DNA of 64,000 nucleotides, taken from assembly GCA_037039925.1 (NCBI GenBank), contig JAXRKP010000594.1:185001-249000 (forward strand), written 5' to 3'. Below the pieces are notes generated by a model, which was not told where the DNA came from, made no database searches, and saw only the letters and a list, made by a program, of their open reading frames with translations. The DNA is from Doris montereyensis. Its lineage: Eukaryota; Mollusca; Gastropoda; Nudibranchia; Dorididae. Made by a program: the position numbers and the translations under genes. Shown in pieces: positions 48,101 through 60,900 of the stretch (positions are counted from its first letter, which is position 1; each line of letters begins with the position of its first letter).

Positions 48101-51100
48101 CAATCGCAATCGCAATCGCAATCGCAATCGCAATCGCAATCGCAATCGCAATCGCAATCGCAATCGCAATCGCAATCGCAATCGCAATCGCAATCGCAAT
48201 CGCAATCGCAATCGCAATCGCAATCGCAATCGCAATCGCAATCGCAATCGCAATCGCAATCGCAATCGCAATCGCAATCGCAATCGCAATCGCAATCGCA
48301 ATCGCAATCGCAATCGCAATCGCAATCGCAATCGCAATCGCAATCGCAATCGCAATCGCAATCGCAATCGCAATCGCAATCGCAATCGCAATCGCAATCG
48401 CAATCGCAATCGCAATCGCAATCGCAATCGCAATCGCAATCGCAATCGCAATCGCAATCGCAATCGCAATCGCAATCGCAATCGCAATCGCAATCGCAAT
48501 CGCAATCGCAATCGCAATCGCAATCGCAATCGCAATCGCAATCGCAATCGCAATCGCAATCGCAATCGCAATCGCAATCGCAATCGCAATCGCAATCGCA
48601 ATCGCAATCGCAATCGCAATCGCAATCGCAATCGCAATCGCAATCGCAATCGCAATCGCAATCGCAATCGCAATCGCAATCGCAATCGCAATCGCAATCG
48701 CAATCGCAATCGCAATCGCAATCGCAATCGCAATCGCAATCGCAATCGCAATCGCAATCGCAATCGCAATCGCAATCGCAATCGCAATCGCAATCGCAAT
48801 CGCAATCGCAATCGCAATCGCAATCGCAATCGCAATCGCAATCGCAATCGCAATCGCAATCGCAATCGCAATCGCAATCGCAATCGCAATCGCAATCGCA
48901 ATCGCAATCGCAATCGCAATCGCAATCGCAATCGCAATCGCAATCGCAATCGCAATCGCAATCGCAATCGCAATCGCAATCGCAATCGCAATCGCAATCG
49001 CAATCGCAATCGCAATCGCAATCGCAATCGCAATCGCAATCGCAATCGCAATCGCAATCGCAATCGCAATCGCAATCGCAATCGCAATCGCAATCGCAAT
49101 CGCAATCGCAATCGCAATCGCAATCGCAATCGCAATCGCAATCGCAATCGCAATCGCAATCGCAATCGCAATCGCAATCGCAATCGCAATCGCAATCGCA
49201 ATCGCAATCGCAATCGCAATCGCAATCGCAATCGCAATCGCAATCGCAATCGCAATCGCAATCGCAATCGCAATCGCAATCGCAATCGCAATCGCAATCG
49301 CAATCGCAATCGCAATCGCAATCGCAATCGCAATCGCAATCGCAATCGCAATCGCAATCGCAATCGCAATCGCAATCGCAATCGCAATCGCAATCGCAAT
49401 CGCAATCGCAATCGCAATCGCAATCGCAATCGCAATCGCAATCGCAATCGCAATCGCAATCGCAATCGCAATCGCAATCGCAATCGCAATCGCAATCGCA
49501 ATCGCAATCGCAATCGCAATCGCAATCGCAATCGCAATCGCAATCGCAATCGCAATCGCAATCGCAATCGCAATCGCAATCGCAATCGCAATCGCAATCG
49601 CAATCGCAATCGCAATCGCAATCGCAATCGCAATCGCAATCGCAATCGCAATCGCAATCGCAATCGCAATCGCAATCGCAATCGCAATCGCAATCGCAAT
49701 CGCAATCGCAATCGCAATCGCAATCGCAATCGCAATCGCAATCGCAATCGCAATCGCAATCGCAATCGCAATCGCAATCGCAATCGCAATCGCAATCGCA
49801 ATCGCAATCGCAATCGCAATCGCAATCGCAATCGCAATCGCAATCGCAATCGCAATCGCAATCGCAATCGCAATCGCAATCGCAATCGCAATCGCAATCG
49901 CAATCGCAATCGCAATCGCAATCGCAATCGCAATCGCAATCGCAATCGCAATCGCAATCGCAATCGCAATCGCAATCGCAATCGCAATCGCAATCGCAAT
50001 CGCAATCGCAATCGCAATCGCAATCGCAATCGCAATCGCAATCGCAATCGCAATCGCAATCGCAATCGCAATCGCAATCGCAATCGCAATCGCAATCGCA
50101 ATCGCAATCGCAATCGCAATCGCAATCGCAATCGCAATCGCCGCAATCGCAATCGCAATCGCAATCGCAATCGCAATCGCAATCGCAATCGCAATCGCAA
50201 TCGCAATCGCAATCGCAATCGCAATCGCAATCGCAATCGCAATCGCAATCGCAATCGCAATCGCAATCGCAATCGCAATCGCAATCGCAATCGCAATCGC
50301 AATCGCAATCGCAATCGCAATCGCAATCGCAATCGCAATCGCAATCGCAATCGCAATCGCAATCGCAATCGCAATCGCAATCGCAATCGCAATCGCAATC
50401 GCAATCGCAATCGCAATCGCAATCGCAATCGCAATCGCAATCGCAATCGCAATCGCAATCGCAATCGCAATCGCAATCGCAATCGCAATCGCAATCGCAA
50501 TCGCAATCGCAATCGCAATCGCAATCGCAATCGCAATCGCAATCGCAATCGCAATCGCAATCGCAATCGCAATCGCAATCGCAATCGCAATCGCAATCGC
50601 AATCGCAATCGCAATCGCAATCGCAATCGCAATCGCAATCGCAATCGCAATCGCAATCGCAATCGCAATCGCAATCGCAATCGCAATCGCAATCGCAATC
50701 GCAATCGCAATCGCAATCGCAATCGCAATCGCAATCGCAATCGCAATCGCAATCGCAATCGCAATCGCAATCGCAATCGCAATCGCAATCGCAATCGCAA
50801 TCGCAATCGCAATCGCAATCGCAATCGCAATCGCAATCGCAATCGCAATCGCAATCGCAATCGCAATCGCAATCGCAATCGCAATCGCAATCGCAATCGC
50901 AATCGCAATCGCAATCGCAATCGCAATCGCAATCGCAATCGCAATCGCAATCGCAATCGCAATCGCAATCGCAATCGCAATCGCAATCGCAATCGCAATC
51001 GCAATCGCAATCGCAATCGCAATCGCAATCGCAATCGCAATCGCAATCGCAATCGCAATCGCAATCGCAATCGCAATCGCAATCGCAATCGCAATCGCAA

Positions 51101-54100
51101 TCGCAATCGCAATCGCAATCGCAATCGCAATCGCAATCGCAATCGCAATCGCAATCGCAATCGCAATCGCAATCGCAATCGCAATCGCAATCGCAATCGC
51201 AATCGCAATCGCAATCGCAATCGCAATCGCAATCGCAATCGCAATCGCAATCGCAATCGCAATCGCAATCGCAATCGCAATCGCAATCGCAATCGCAATC
51301 GCAATCGCAATCGCAATCGCAATCGCAATCGCAATCGCAATCGCAATCGCAATCGCAATCGCAATCGCAATCGCAATCGCAATCGCAATCGCAATCGCAA
51401 TCGCAATCGCAATCGCAATCGCAATCGCAATCGCAATCGCAATCGCAATCGCAATCGCAATCGCAATCGCAATCGCAATCGCAATCGCAATCGCAATCGC
51501 AATCGCAATCGCAATCGCAATCGCAATCGCAATCGCAATCGCAATCGCAATCGCAATCGCAATCGCAATCGCAATCGCAATCGCAATCGCAATCGCAATC
51601 GCAATCGCAATCGCAATCGCAATCGCAATCGCAATCGCAATCGCAATCGCAATCGCAATCGCAATCGCAATCGCAATCGCAATCGCAATCGCAATCGCAA
51701 TCGCAATCGCAATCGCAATCGCAATCGCAATCGCAATCGCAATCGCAATCGCAATCGCAATCGCAATCGCAATCGCAATCGCAATCGCAATCGCAATCGC
51801 AATCGCAATCGCAATCGCAATCGCAATCGCAATCGCAATCGCAATCGCAATCGCAATCGCAATCGCAATCGCAATCGCAATCGCAATCGCAATCGCAATC
51901 GCAATCGCAATCGCAATCGCAATCGCAATCGCAATCGCAATCGCAATCGCAATCGCAATCGCAATCGCAATCGCAATCGCAATCGCAATCGCAATCGCAA
52001 TCGCAATCGCAATCGCAATCGCAATCGCAATCGCAATCGCAATCGCAATCGCAATCGCAATCGCAATCGCAATCGCAATCGCAATCGCAATCGCAATCGC
52101 AATCGCAATCGCAATCGCAATCGCAATCGCAATCGCAATCGCAATCGCAATCGCAATCGCAATCGCAATCGCAATCGCAATCGCAATCGCAATCGCAATC
52201 GCAATCGCAATCGCAATCGCAATCGCAATCGCAATCGCAATCGCAATCGCAATCGCAATCGCAATCGCAATCGCAATCGCAATCGCAATCGCAATCGCAA
52301 TCGCAATCGCAATCGCAATCGCAATCGCAATCGCAATCGCAATCGCAATCGCAATCGCAATCGCAATCGCAATCGCAATCGCAATCGCAATCGCAATCGC
52401 AATCGCAATCGCAATCGCAATCGCAATCGCAATCGCAATCGCAATCGCAATCGCAATCGCAATCGCAATCGCAATCGCAATCGCAATCGCAATCGCAATC
52501 GCAATCGCAATCGCAATCGCAATCGCAATCGCAATCGCAATCGCAATCGCAATCGCAATCGCAATCGCAATCGCAATCGCAATCGCAATCGCAATCGCAA
52601 TCGCAATCGCAATCGCAATCGCAATCGCAATCGCAATCGCAATCGCAATCGCAATCGCAATCGCAATCGCAATCGCAATCGCAATCGCAATCGCAATCGC
52701 AATCGCAATCGCAATCGCAATCGCAATCGCAATCGCAATCGCAATCGCAATCGCAATCGCAATCGCAATCGCAATCGCAATCGCAATCGCAATCGCAATC
52801 GCAATCGCAATCGCAATCGCAATCGCAATCGCAATCGCAATCGCAATCGCAATCGCAATCGCAATCGCAATCGCAATCGCAATCGCAATCGCAATCGCAA
52901 TCGCAATCGCAATCGCAATCGCAATCGCAATCGCAATCGCAATCGCAATCGCAATCGCAATCGCAATCGCAATCGCAATCGCAATCGCAATCGCAATCGC
53001 AATCGCAATCGCAATCGCAATCGCAATCGCAATCGCAATCGCAATCGCAATCGCAATCGCAATCGCAATCGCAATCGCAATCGCAATCGCAATCGCAATC
53101 GCAATCGCAATCGCAATCGCAATCGCAATCGCAATCGCAATCGCAATCGCAATCGCAATCGCAATCGCAATCGCAATCGCAATCGCAATCGCAATCGCAA
53201 TCGCAATCGCAATCGCAATCGCAATCGCAATCGCAATCGCAATCGCAATCGCAATCGCAATCGCAATCGCAATCGCAATCGCAATCGCAATCGCAATCGC
53301 AATCGCAATCGCAATCGCAATCGCAATCGCAATCGCAATCGCAATCGCAATCGCAATCGCAATCGCAATCGCAATCGCAATCGCAATCGCAATCGCAATC
53401 GCAATCGCAATCGCAATCGCAATCGCAATCGCAATCGCAATCGCAATCGCAATCGCAATCGCAATCGCAATCGCAATCGCAATCGCAATCGCAATCGCAA
53501 TCGCAATCGCAATCGCAATCGCAATCGCAATCGCAATCGCAATCGCAATCGCAATCGCAATCGCAATCGCAATCGCAATCGCAATCGCAATCGCAATCGC
53601 AATCGCAATCGCAATCGCAATCGCAATCGCAATCGCAATCGCAATCGCAATCGCAATCGCAATCGCAATCGCAATCGCAATCGCAATCGCAATCGCAATC
53701 GCAATCGCAATCGCAATCGCAATCGCAATCGCAATCGCAATCGCAATCGCAATCGCAATCGCAATCGCAATCGCAATCGCAATCGCAATCGCAATCGCAA
53801 TCGCAATCGCAATCGCAATCGCAATCGCAATCGCAATCGCAATCGCAATCGCAATCGCAATCGCAATCGCAATCGCAATCGCAATCGCAATCGCAATCGC
53901 AATCGCAATCGCAATCGCAATCGCAATCGCATCGCAATCGCAATCGCAATCGCAATCGCAATCGCAATCGCAATCGCAATCGCAATCGCAATCGCAATCG
54001 CAATCGCAATCGCAATCGCAATCGCAATCGCAATCGCAATCGCAATCGCAATCGCAATCGCAATCGCAATCGCAATCGCAATCGCAATCGCAATCGCAAT

Positions 54101-57100
54101 CGCAATCGCAATCGCAATCGCAATCGCAATCGCAATCGCAATCGCAATCGCAATCGCAATCGCAATCGCAATCGCAATCGCAATCGCAATCGCAATCGCA
54201 ATCGCAATCGCAATCGCAATCGCAATCGCAATCGCAATCGCAATCGCAATCGCAATCGCAATCGCAATCGCAATCGCAATCGCAATCGCAATCGCAATCG
54301 CAATCGCAATCGCAATCGCAATCGCAATCGCAATCGCAATCGCAATCGCAATCGCAATCGCAATCGCAATCGCAATCGCAATCGCAATCGCAATCGCAAT
54401 CGCAATCGCAATCGCAATCGCAATCGCAATCGCAATCGCAATCGCAATCGCAATCGCAATCGCAATCGCAATCGCAATCGCAATCGCAATCGCAATCGCA
54501 ATCGCAATCGCAATCGCAATCGCAATCGCAATCGCAATCGCAATCGCAATCGCAATCGCAATCGCAATCGCAATCGCAATCGCAATCGCAATCGCAATCG
54601 CAATCGCAATCGCAATCGCAATCGCAAATCGCAATCGCAATCGCAATCGCAATCGCAATCGCAATCGCAATCGCAATCGCAATCGCAATCGCAATCGCAA
54701 TCGCAATCGCAATCGCAATCGCAATCGCAATCGCAATCGCAATCGCAATCGCAATCGCAATCGCAATCGCAATCGCAATCGCAATCGCAATCGCAATCGC
54801 AATCGCAATCGCAATCGCAATCGCAATCGCAATCGCAATCGCAATCGCAATCGCAATCGCAATCGCAATCGCAATCGCAATCGCAATCGCAATCGCAATC
54901 GCAATCGCAATCGCAATCGCAATCGCAATCGCAATCGCAATCGCAATCGCAATCGCAATCGCAATCGCAATCGCAATCGCAATCGCAATCGCAATCGCAA
55001 TCGCAATCGCAATCGCAATCGCAATCGCAATCGCAATCGCAATCGCAATCGCAATCGCAATCGCAATCGCAATCGCAATCGCAATCGCAATCGCAATCGC
55101 AATCGCAATCGCAATCGCAATCGCAATCGCAATCGCAATCGCAATCGCAATCGCAATCGCAATCGCAATCGCAATCGCAATCGCAATCGCAATCGCAATC
55201 GCAATCGCAATCGCAATCGCAATCGCAATCGCAATCGCAATCGCAATCGCAATCGCAATCGCAATCGCAATCGCAATCGCAATCGCAATCGCAATCGCAA
55301 TCGCAATCGCAATCGCAATCGCAATCGCAATCGCAATCGCAATCGCAATCGCAATCGCAATCGCAATCGCAATCGCAATCGCAATCGCAATCGCAATCGC
55401 AATCGCAATCGCAATCGCAATCGCAATCGCAATCGCAATCGCAATCGCAATCGCAATCGCAATCGCAATCGCAATCGCAATCGCAATCGCAATCGCAATC
55501 GCAATCGCAATCGCAATCGCAATCGCAATCGCAATCGCAATCGCAATCGCAATCGCAATCGCAATCGCAATCGCAATCGCAATCGCAATCGCAATCGCAA
55601 TCGCAATCGCAATCGCAATCGCAATCGCAATCGCAATCGCAATCGCAATCGCAATCGCAATCGCAATCGCAATCGCAATCGCAATCGCAATCGCAATCGC
55701 AATCGCAATCGCAATCGCAATCGCAATCGCAATCGCAATCGCAATCGCAATCGCAATCGCAATCGCAATCGCAATCGCAATCGCAATCGCAATCGCAATC
55801 GCAATCGCAATCGCAATCGCAATCGCAATCGCAATCGCAATCGCAATCGCAATCGCAATCGCAATCGCAATCGCAATCGCAATCGCAATCGCAATCGCAA
55901 TCGCAATCGCAATCGCAATCGCAATCGCAATCGCAATCGCAATCGCAATCGCAATCGCAATCGCAATCGCAATCGCAATCGCAATCGCAATCGCAATCGC
56001 AATCGCAATCGCAATCGCAATCGCAATCGCAATCGCAATCGCAATCGCAATCGCAATCGCAATCGCAATCGCAATCGCAATCGCAATCGCAATCGCAATC
56101 GCAATCGCAATCGCAATCGCAATCGCAATCGCAATCGCAATCGCAATCGCAATCGCAATCGCAATCGCAATCGCAATCGCAATCGCAATCGCAATCGCAA
56201 TCGCAATCGCAATCGCAATCGCAATCGCAATCGCAATCGCAATCGCAATCGCAATCGCAATCGCAATCGCAATCGCAATCGCAATCGCAATCGCAATCGC
56301 AATCGCAATCGCAATCGCAATCGCAATCGCAATCGCAATCGCAATCGCAATCGCAATCGCAATCGCAATCGCAATCGCAATCGCAATCGCAATCGCAATC
56401 GCAATCGCAATCGCAATCGCAATCGCAATCGCAATCGCAATCGCAATCGCAATCGCAATCGCAATCGCAATCGCAATCGCAATCGCAATCGCAATCGCAA
56501 TCGCAATCGCAATCGCAATCGCAATCGCAATCGCAATCGCAATCGCAATCGCAATCGCAATCGCAATCGCAATCGCAATCGCAATCGCAATCGCAATCGC
56601 AATCGCAATCGCAATCGCAATCGCAATCGCAATCGCAATCGCAATCGCAATCGCAATCGCAATCGCAATCGCAATCGCAATCGCAATCGCAATCGCAATC
56701 GCAATCGCAATCGCAATCGCAATCGCAATCGCAATCGCAATCGCAATCGCAATCGCAATCGCAATCGCAATCGCAATCGCAATCGCAATCGCAATCGCAA
56801 TCGCAATCGCAATCGCAATCGCAATCGCAATCGCAATCGCAATCGCAATCGCAATCGCAATCGCAATCGCAATCGCAATCGCAATCGCAATCGCAATCGC
56901 AATCGCAATCGCAATCGCAATCGCAATCGCAATCGCAATCGCAATCGCAATCGCAATCGCAATCGCAATCGCAATCGCAATCGCAATCGCAATCGCAATC
57001 GCAATCGCAATCGCAATCGCAATCGCAATCGCAATCGCAATCGCAATCGCAATCGCAATCGCAATCGCAATCGCAATCGCAATCGCAATCGCAATCGCAA

Positions 57101-57164
57101 TCGCAATCGCAATCGCAATCGCAATCGCAATCGCAATCGCAATCGCAATCGCAATCGCAATCGC
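42138..57164 (-). repeat. Expanded (GCAATC)n array 3, 15.0 kb
   Basis: The same hexamer on the opposite strand. Breaks lie near 42,149, 42,182, 42,305, 43,341, 44,124, 44,845, 45,818, 46,826, 46,915, 46,969, 47,015, 50,141, 53,931 and 54,627 (indels), with two G-to-T substitutions at 43,028 and 43,570. The longest clean stretch is about 50,142-53,929 (roughly 630 copies). It ends with the normal monomer junction 'cgcttgagcctgcctga'. Confidence 0.98.
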
Positions 57165-57580
57165 TTGAGCCTGCCTGAATCGAACAATCATTGACCAATC
57201 GAAACCAAACAGTCAGCGAATCGTAAACAAGTTCCTGCAAGTCGATCAAGGCCGTTACGGCTTCTAGAGCCGGAGCTATCCGCATATCGTCAATACATGA
57301 AGCGGACAGGTGAAGGCAGACTGGTTATTTGGTCATCGGTGGCGCCTTAACGGCCTCGACAGATCGCGAGATCGCAGAGTGATGGAGCTGCAATCGTCAC
57401 ATCGCACATCGCAATCGCTATCGCAACGCATTGCAATTTTTACGATCAAAGCGCTATCGACTATCTGCTATCTGATAAACAAATCAAAAGCCCAACCGCA
57501 TACATTCGCAAGGATATCGCCCACAACAAAAATCGACAATCCTTGTGCATATAATGGGTGCAATCGTCAGTCGCTTATGA
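57165..57580 (-). repeat. Satellite monomer laced with ATCG/TCGC words, next to array 3
   Basis: The body follows inverted consensus but is altered at many points toward the neighbouring hexamer. Examples are 'gcctgaatcgaacaatc' for 'gcctgaaggaacaatc', 'cagatcgcgagatcgcagag' for 'cagatagagagatagagag', and 'cacatcgcacatcgcaatcg' near 57,398. The next monomer outward (57,623-58,024) is back to perfect consensus. Confidence 0.92.
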
Positions 57581-57695
57581 ATCGCAATCGCAATCGCAAT
57601 CGCAATCGCAATCGCAATCGCTTGAGCCTGCCTGAAGGAACAATCATTGACCAATCAAACCAAACAGTCAGCGAATTGTAAAAAAGTTCCTTCAA

Positions 57696-57923
57696 GTGAT
57701 CAAGGCCGTTACGGCTTCTAGAGCCGGAGCTATCCTCATATTGTCAATACATGAAGCGGGACAGGTGAAGGAGACTGGTTATTTGGTCATCGGTGGCGCC
57801 TTAACGGCCTCGACAGATAGAGAGATAGAGAGTGATGGAGCTGAAAACGTCACCTACACATTGAAATCGCTTGCAACCATTGAATTTTTTACGATCAAAG
57901 CCTATCGACTTATCTGTATCTGA
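57696..57923 (+). other. Recurrent 75-codon open frame inside the satellite monomer
   Basis: This is a representative copy. The frame starts 'MIKAVTASRAGAILILSIHE', continues through 'GYLVIGGALTASTDRE' and 'AENVTYTLKSLATIEFF', and ends 'AYRLICI'. The same frame occurs in most consensus monomers on both arms (for example minus strand 13,840-14,067). In one left monomer a 1-bp change joins it to an upstream stretch beginning 'LPEGTIIDQSNQT' (minus strand 11,226-11,609). I do not recognise a family. Frameshifts occur inside it in several diverged copies, so selection for coding is not shown. Confidence 0.2.
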
Positions 57924-60900
57924 TAAAAAAATAAAAAGCCCAACCCATACATTCCAAGGATATCTCCCACAACAAAAATTGACAATCCTTGTGTATATAA
58001 TGGGTGCAATGTCAGTCCCTTATGAATCGCAATCGCAATCGCAATCGCAATCGCAATCGCAATCGCTTGAGCCTGCCTGAAGGAACAATCATTGACCAAT
58101 CAAACCAAACAGTCAGCGAATTGTAAAAAAGTTCCTTCAAGTGATCAAGGCCGTTACGGCTTCTAGAGCCGGAGCTATCCTCATATTGTCAATACATGAA
58201 GCGGGACAGGTGAAGGAGACTGGTTATTTGGTCATCGGTGGCGCCTTAACAGCCTCGACAGATAGAGATAGAGAGTGATGAAGCTGAAAACGTCACCTAC
58301 ACATTGAAATCGCTTGCAACCATTGAATTTTTTACGATCCAAAGCCTATCGACTTATCTGTATCTGATAAAAAAATAAAAAGCCCAACCCATACATTCCA
58401 GGATATCTCCCACAACAAAAATTGACAATCCTTGTGTATATAATGGGTGCAATGTCCAATCCCTTATGAATCGCAATCGCAATCGCAATCGCAATCGCAA
58501 TCGCAATCTTCAGAGCTGCCTGAAGGAACAATCATTGACCAATCAAACCAAACAGTCAGAATTGTAAAAAGTTCATTCAAGTGATCAAGGCCGTTACGGC
58601 TTCTAGAGCGGAGCTATCCTCATATTGTCAATACATGAAGCGGGACAGGTGAAGGAGACTGGTTATTTGGTCATCGGTGGCGCCTTAACGGCCTCGACAG
58701 ATAGAGAGAATGAAGAGTGATGGAGCTGAAAACGTCACCTACACATTGAAATCGCTTGCAACCATTGGAACACGATCAAAGCCTATCTGACTTATCTGTA
58801 TCTGATAAAAAAATAAAAAAGCCCAACCCATACATTCAAGGATATCTCCCACAACAAAAATTGACAATCCTTGTGTATATAATGGGTGCAATGTCAGTCC
58901 CTTATGAATCGCAATCGCAATCGCAATCGCAATCGCAATCATAATCGCTTGAGCCTGCCTGAAGGAACAATCATTGACCAATCAAACCAAACAGTCAGCG
59001 AATTGTAAAAAAGTTCCTTCAAGTGATCAAGGCCGTTACGGCTTCTAGAGCCGGAGCTATCCTCATATTGTCAATACATGAAGCGGGACAGGTGAAGGAG
59101 ACTGGTTATTTGGTCATCGGTGGCGCCTTAACGGCCTCGACAGATAGAGAGATAGAGAGTGATGGAGCTGAAAACGTCACCTACATTGAAATCGCTTGCA
59201 ACCATTGAATTTTTTACGATCAAAGCCTATCGACTTATCTGTATCTGATAAAAAAATAAAAGCCCAACCCATACATTCCAAGGATATCTCCCACAACAAA
59301 AATTGACAATCCTTGTGTATAGAATGGGTGCAATGTCAGTCCCTTATGAATCGCAATCGCAATCGCAATCGCAATCAATCGCAATCGCTTGAGCCTGCCT
59401 GAAGGAACAATCATCGACCAATCAAAACCAAACAGTCAAATTGTAAAAAAGTTCCTTCAAGTGATCAAGGCCGTTACGGCTTCTAGAGTCGGAGCTATCC
59501 TCATATTGTCAATACATGAAGCGGGACAGGTGAAGGAGACTGGTTATTTGGTCATCGGTGGCGCCTTAACGGCCTCGACAGATAGAGAGATAGAGAGTGA
59601 TGGAGCTGAAAACGTCATCTACACATTGAAAATCGCTTGCAACCATTGAATTTTTTACGATCAAAGCCTATCGACTTATCTGTATCTGATAAAAATAAAA
59701 AAGCTAACATACATTCAAGGATATTCTCCCACAACAAAAATTGACAATCCTTGTGTATATAATGGGTGCAATGTCAGTCCCTTATGAATCGCAATCGCAA
59801 TCGCAATCGCAATCGCAATCACAATCGCTTGAGCCTGCCTGAAGGAACAATCATTGACCAATCAAACCAAACAGTCAGCGAATTGTAAAAAGTTCCTTCA
59901 AGTGATCAAGGCCGTTACGGCTTCTAGAGCCGGAGCTATCCTCATATTGTCAATACATGAAGCGGGACAGGTGGAAGGAGACTGGTTATTTGGTCATCGG
60001 TGGCGCCTTAACGGCCTCGACAGATAGAGAGATAGAGAGTGATGAAGCTGAAAACGTCACCCACATTGAAATCGCTTGCAACCATTGAATTTTTACGATC
60101 AAAGCCTATCGACTTATCTGTATCTGATAAAAAAAATAAAGCCCAACCCATACATTCCAAGGATATCTCCCACAACAAAAATTGACAATCCTTGTGTATA
60201 TAATGGGTGCAATGTCAGTCCCTTATGAATCGCAATCGCAATCGCAATCGCAATCGCAATCGCAATCGCTTGAGCCTGCCTGAAGGAACAATCATTGACC
60301 AATCAAACCAAACAGTCAGCGAATTGTAAAAGTTCCTTCAAGTGATCAAGGCCGTTACGGCTTCTAGAGCCGGAGCTATCCTCATATTGTCAATACATGA
60401 AGCGGGACAGGTGAAGGAGACTGGTTATTTGGTCATCGGTGGCGCCTTAACGGCCTCGACAGATAGAGAGATAGAGAGTGATGAAGCTGAAAACGTCACC
60501 TACATTGAAATCGCTTGCAACCATTGAATTTTTGATCAAAGCCTATCGACTTATCTGTCCTGTAAAAAAATAAAAAAACCCCATACATTCCAGGATATCT
60601 CCCACAACAAAAATTGACAATCCTTGTGCTTATAATGGGTGCAATGTCAGTCCCTTATGAATCGCAATGCCAATCCAATCGTCGCAATCGCAATCGCTTG
60701 AGCCTGCCTGAAGGAACAATCATTGACCAATCAAACCAAACAGTCCTTGGTGTAAAAAAGTTCTTCAAGTGATCAAGGCCATTACGGCTACAAGAGCCGG
60801 AGCTATCCTCATATTGTCAATACATGAAGCGGGACAGGTGAAGGAGACTGGTTATTTGGTCATCGGTGGCGCCTTAACGACCTCGACAGATAGAGAGATA

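Noticed and set aside
38763..57285. Open frames of 3,800-6,100 codons on both strands, and of 1,100-3,400 codons at 16.8-38.8 kb
   Set aside because: They are translations of a stop-free hexamer, exist in all six frames at once, consist of dipeptide repeats and switch frame at every indel.
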